NCBI GenBank assembly: GCA_038562375.1
Contig: JBCFAY010000014.1
Coordinates: 21,494-85,493, forward strand
Source: JBCFAY01 sp038562375
GTDB lineage: Bacteria; Bacillota; Clostridia; Christensenellales; CAG-138
Direction of reading: 5' to 3'
Length of the DNA: 64,000 nt
Shown here one piece after another: positions 61,732-64,000 of the stretch. The notes beneath the pieces were generated by a model. That model saw nothing but the letters and a program-made list of their open reading frames with translations, did no database searches and was not told where the DNA came from. Within the stretch, counting starts at the first letter, position 1. Each line of letters begins with the position of its first letter. The position numbers were made by a program, and so were the translations under genes.

Positions 61732-61985
61732 CCATCCGATACAGCAAAGCCGCCGTCAAAGCCATTGAGAGCATGAACAGTGCCACCAAGCAGCGTGTCA
61801 AGGCGGGAATTGAAGGCCTAACGCAAAAGCCGCCCCTGGGCGATATAAAGCGCCTACAAGGGTATCAGGACTATTACCGTCTAAGAGTAGGCAAATACAG
61901 GATTATTTACAGGTTCCTTGTAGATAATTCAGTTGAAGTGCTGTATATTATAGATATAGGCTCCCGTGGCGATATTTACAAGTGA
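61728..61985 (+). CDS. RelE/ParE-family toxin
   Basis: An 85-residue protein with TTG start overlapping the regulator stop. RYSKAAVKAIESMNSATKQR, LQGYQDYYRLRVGKYRIIYR and YIIDIGSRGDIYK match RelE-type mRNA interferases, including the basic residues of the active face. The antitoxin-like gene follows 12 bases later. Confidence 0.92.
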   Translation: MTIRYSKAAVKAIESMNSATKQRVKAGIEGLTQKPPLGDIKRLQGYQDYYRLRVGKYRIIYRFLVDNSVEVLYIIDIGSRGDIYK

Positions 61986-61997
61986 GGAGGGCTTGAA

Positions 61998-62201
61998 ATG
62001 ACCGCATTAGTGCAAAAAGTGACCGAAATGCTTGAGATGCTCCCCGAGCAGGATCAAGATTTGGCGTATCAGATGGTAAAGAAATTGCTCCTCGCGTGGG
62101 ATCCTGACTTTACAAGGTTAACCCCCAAGGAGCAGGAGCGACTTAACCAGGCCTTGAAGGAAACCGAGACCATTAGCCACGATCAAATCAACTGGAATTA
62201 A
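61998..62201 (+). CDS. Small antitoxin-like protein
   Basis: A 67-residue acidic protein, MTALVQKVTEMLEMLPEQDQ, DLAYQMVKKLLLAWDPDFTR, ending LNQALKETETISHDQINWN. The length and C-terminal acidic helix fit an antitoxin that wraps a RelE toxin, and it follows the toxin gene after AGGAGGG. A frame-broken copy lies at 55397-55560. Confidence 0.75.
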   Translation: MTALVQKVTEMLEMLPEQDQDLAYQMVKKLLLAWDPDFTRLTPKEQERLNQALKETETISHDQINWN

Positions 62202-62226
62202 CATAGCCAAAGCAACCAATAAAAGA

Positions 62227-62253
62227 ACCTGTCATATCGCGGCAGGTCTTTTT
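62227..62253 (+). terminator. Terminator of the toxin-antitoxin cassette
   Basis: ACCTGTC pairs with GGCAGGT (one G-T pair, seven-base loop), followed by a T run. It lies 25 bases after the antitoxin stop. Confidence 0.8.
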
Positions 62254-62410
62254 ATGCGCAAACTGGAGCGGATCGACAGCAATAAAATGAAGTCTTCCAT
62301 TGCTTGATCTAAAATGCAATTCTTGACGCTTTTTACTAAAAGCGGTATTGTGTAAAAAGGATCAATTCTCATTCCACCATGAGCTTATCATAATCAGCGG
62401 AGGGTCAAAT

Positions 62411-62989
62411 ATGGCTTACATTGCGGCAAAATGTCCAGCCTGTGGAGCAGGAATCCAGGTGCCTGATGATACTCAAAAAACGTTCTGTACTTACTGTGGC
62501 TCATCAATAATTTCTGAAGATGCGATAAAACTCAATAAGGTACAAGTTGTTGGAACAGTTGAGGTTGCGGGTATTGCCACGCTTGAAAAGTTAATTGAAA
62601 CCGCTGAGGCCAATATGTACATAGAACAATATGATAGGGCTTTTCAAGTATTCAATCAAATAACCTTAGAATATCCAGCAGATTATCGTGGTTGGTGGGG
62701 CAAATTGCGTAGCTATTCACATGAGTTTATGGCTTACCCACATAAATCAGGAAGTGAATTTATTCAATGGTCTAAGATCGCAATGAAAATTATGGAGGAT
62801 GGCAAGCGTAAAGAACTTTATATAAAAATATATGAAAATTACTATAATAGGACTAATTATGATTTTTTAATAGCTCTTCATAGTGCTGTGAAAAATACTA
62901 AAGCGCTTAGTTTGGAAATTCCAGCGTATGAAAGGCTCATGGAAGAGTTTAATGAACTGAAGCAGCAAGCTGATAATATGGGTGCATAG
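62411..62989 (+). CDS. Zinc-ribbon protein with helical repeat region
   Basis: A 192-residue protein starting MAYIAAKCPACGAGIQVPDD behind GGAGG. CPACG and CTYCG form an N-terminal zinc ribbon (about 8-32); residues 60-190 are helical with a TPR-like stretch (YIEQYDRAFQVFNQITLEYP, DYRGWWGKLRSY). Similar ribbon-plus-TPR proteins are widespread and uncharacterised. It is set between terminators and so transcribed alone. Confidence 0.75.
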   Translation: MAYIAAKCPACGAGIQVPDDTQKTFCTYCGSSIISEDAIKLNKVQVVGTVEVAGIATLEKLIETAEANMYIEQYDRAFQVFNQITLEYPADYRGWWGKLRSYSHEFMAYPHKSGSEFIQWSKIAMKIMEDGKRKELYIKIYENYYNRTNYDFLIALHSAVKNTKALSLEIPAYERLMEEFNELKQQADNMGA

Positions 62990-63041
62990 CGCAAAAGGAT
63001 TTTAAATTGTGAAATAAATGTGAGTAAGTGTAAAATAGTAC

Positions 63042-63070
63042 TTGACAGAGTGGCTAAAGCATAGTAAAAT
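63042..63070 (+). promoter_or_regulatory. SigA-type promoter at the right end of the island
   Basis: TTGACA (63042-63047), 17 bases and TAAAAT (63065-63070). The 300 bases between it and the next gene hold an unused AAGGAGG (63156-63162) and a TTTGCGT-T-ACGCAAA palindrome (63290-63304); no gene longer than 25 codons is supported there. Confidence 0.75.
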
Positions 63071-63366
63071 ATATGTCCAAGTGACAGCGCAAACAACTCA
63101 CGCCTCCGTCGAGGCACACGATATCCAGTAGTTCATAAGACCAAAATTGAAAAGAAAGGAGGACACAGGTTTTATTTTGCTATCCAAAGGAACTATATTT
63201 TACTGCATTTCGGTCAGTAGCAGTACCAATTTCTCTACAATCATAATACTATAAGAACTGTTTAAAAACTGATACTTGCATCAGTCTATTTTGCGTTACG
63301 CAAAGGCGATTGGATGCCCACTTTTGCGTTCTCGTAATACACAAATCAAAAAAAGGAGAGTAATAA

Positions 63367-63540
63367 ATGACCTCAAAATCCAGCGAGTTAATCCTTTTGA
63401 AGCCAAAACTGCCTCAAGATAAGTATATCTGCGCTCTCTATCGCTTGCTTAAGCGCGAGCAAGCCAAAAGTATCACTGGCGAAGATCCCGAACTCAACGT
63501 TAAAATAGCCATTTTGTATGCAAAGATTTGCGCCGTCTAG
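63367..63540 (+). CDS. Small island protein (57 residues)
   Basis: An ORF with a good AAAGGAGAG ribosome site, MTSKSSELILLKPKLPQDKY at the start and KIAILYAKICAV at the end. Helical and basic; no family recognised. It overlaps the next ORF by 23 bases, in the place where small excision or regulatory genes usually precede an integrase. Confidence 0.6.
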   Translation: MTSKSSELILLKPKLPQDKYICALYRLLKREQAKSITGEDPELNVKIAILYAKICAV

Positions 63541-63736
63541 CTACGAAGAAATCATGCATATGCCTTTGGGCGTTATGCTTGGTATTGCAAAGCATATCCG
63601 CATTGATAAACTCATGCAGAATGACGAGTGGCGAGAGGGTTATTATCGGTATCTCAAGCAAGAAGCCTATAAAAAAGGCATTGTGAAAAAACAAGCCCCC
63701 GATCTTAAAGGGTTGCTTGCTATGCAATCAGAGTAA
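63518..63736 (+). CDS. Small island protein (72 residues)
   Basis: A basic helical protein with YEEIMHMPLGVMLGIAKHIR and WREGYYRYLKQEAYKKGIVK. It starts inside the preceding gene. Function unknown; plausible as a small element-borne regulator. Confidence 0.55.
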   Translation: MQRFAPSSYEEIMHMPLGVMLGIAKHIRIDKLMQNDEWREGYYRYLKQEAYKKGIVKKQAPDLKGLLAMQSE

Positions 63737-63747
63737 AGGGGTTAAAT

Positions 63748-63864
63748 ATGGCGCAGATAGATTTAGCCGAGTATGCTTACTGTGATGTGATACGGCGACA
63801 CAAAGACGCGGCTGATATTGCGGAAAGGTGCTTTTTCCCCGTTGATACCATGCTATCCCATTGA
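63748..63864 (+). CDS. Very short ORF beside the right repeat (38 residues)
   Basis: MAQIDLAEYAYCDVIRRHKD, ending FFPVDTMLSH, behind AAAGGGG. Only 15 bases separate its stop from the right direct repeat, so it may be the stump of a gene cut short by loss of the integrase region. Confidence 0.4.
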   Translation: MAQIDLAEYAYCDVIRRHKDAADIAERCFFPVDTMLSH

Positions 63865-63879
63865 GTACCACGGAGCAAA

Positions 63880-64000
63880 ACCATAGCAAATACCAGCAAA
63901 ACTGCAAGATCAGTCAGTATTCTTGTTCCAAAAAACAAGAAAAAAGCCCCAAATTAGGGGCTTTAAGCTCTTGGCTGCGGAACTAGGATTTGAACCTAGA
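63880..64000 (+). repeat. Right direct repeat (attR-like), reaching the window end
   Basis: Identical over its whole visible 121 bases to 55565-55685, in the same orientation, 8315 bases away. The identity may continue past the window. The perfect match suggests a recent or still active duplication. Confidence 0.93.
63972..64000 (-). tRNA. tRNA gene, 3' part only (minus strand, continues beyond the window)
   Basis: The T-arm, acceptor strand TTCCGCA, G and encoded CCA are visible; the 5' part would lie beyond 64000. A terminator stem with a T run on the minus strand follows at 63940-63966. By the usual rule for elements integrated at tRNA 3' ends, this copy should belong to the intact gene. 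Confidence 0.6.

Noticed and set aside
63156..63252. A 25-codon leader peptide from TTG 63177 after AAGGAGG
   Set aside because: The ribosome site is 14 bases from the start and the peptide shows no pattern.

Overview
The window looks like a chromosome segment of a Gram-positive, anaerobic member of the Bacillota (Clostridia type, possibly Christensenellales; the order is a guess). The grounds are gene order and content: rplM-rpsI, infC-rpmI-rplT behind an L20-type leader, topA-trmFO-hslVU, and the long block yicC-remA-gmk-rpoZ-coaBC-priA-def-fmt-rsmB-rlmN-PP2C-PASTA kinase-rsgA-rpe, which is classic Firmicutes synteny. Class III (oxygen-sensitive) ribonucleotide reductase, a monocluster ferredoxin, SigA-like promoters and strong AGGAGG ribosome sites agree. 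The backbone is GC-rich with many ATGA/GTGA overlaps.

Layout. 1-13.9 kb: end of yraN, a very large double GT-C glycosyltransferase with a GtrA partner, comM, dprA, topA, trmFO, hslVU, a cell-wall hydrolase lipoprotein and trmL. 14.1-15.2 kb: rplM-rpsI with promoter, leader and terminator. 15.2-20.6 kb: a BMP-type nucleoside ABC transporter operon behind a long structured leader, ended by a palindrome cluster and a terminator. 20.7-28.0 kb: M29 aminopeptidase, YitT protein, AlaX-type editing protein, infC-rpmI-rplT, an rRNA/tRNA methylase, an ECF S-component, an MBL hydrolase and a PH-domain protein. 28.1-31.25 kb: a compact accessory module with a Family 2 encapsulin shell, an N-terminally extended SufS-like cysteine desulfurase (the presumed cargo) and a ferredoxin, bracketed by two near-identical terminator repeats. 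31.3-32.2 kb: an AT-richer patch with two small minus-strand genes and a gene remnant. 32.3-35.3 kb: nrdD-nrdG on the minus strand with putative NrdR boxes. 35.4-55.15 kb: housekeeping genes on the plus strand.

55.15-64.0 kb: base composition falls sharply and housekeeping synteny stops. A direct repeat of at least 121 bp (55565-55685 and 63880-64000) carries the 3' end of a tRNA gene and its terminator, and bounds about 8.3 kb. This is the pattern of a genomic island integrated at a tRNA 3' end, but no integrase is visible. It holds a tightly coupled minus-strand five-gene operon (ImmA/IrrE-like metallopeptidase, two-TM protein, Rossmann enzyme with an NPPYG motif, a protein of unknown family with an FWGYGG..CHP motif, and a P-loop kinase-like protein), a possible PD-(D/E)XK protein, an ArdA-like small protein, an Xre-RelE-antitoxin cassette with a visible operator, a zinc-ribbon protein and three very small ORFs beside the right repeat. 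Older relics lie just left of the left repeat.

The two places most likely to hold something new are the encapsulin-desulfurase-ferredoxin module (a predicted sulfur-handling compartment) and the five-gene operon of the tRNA-bounded island (a candidate defence or base/polyamine-modification system). Both are read from sequence alone; no database search was possible.
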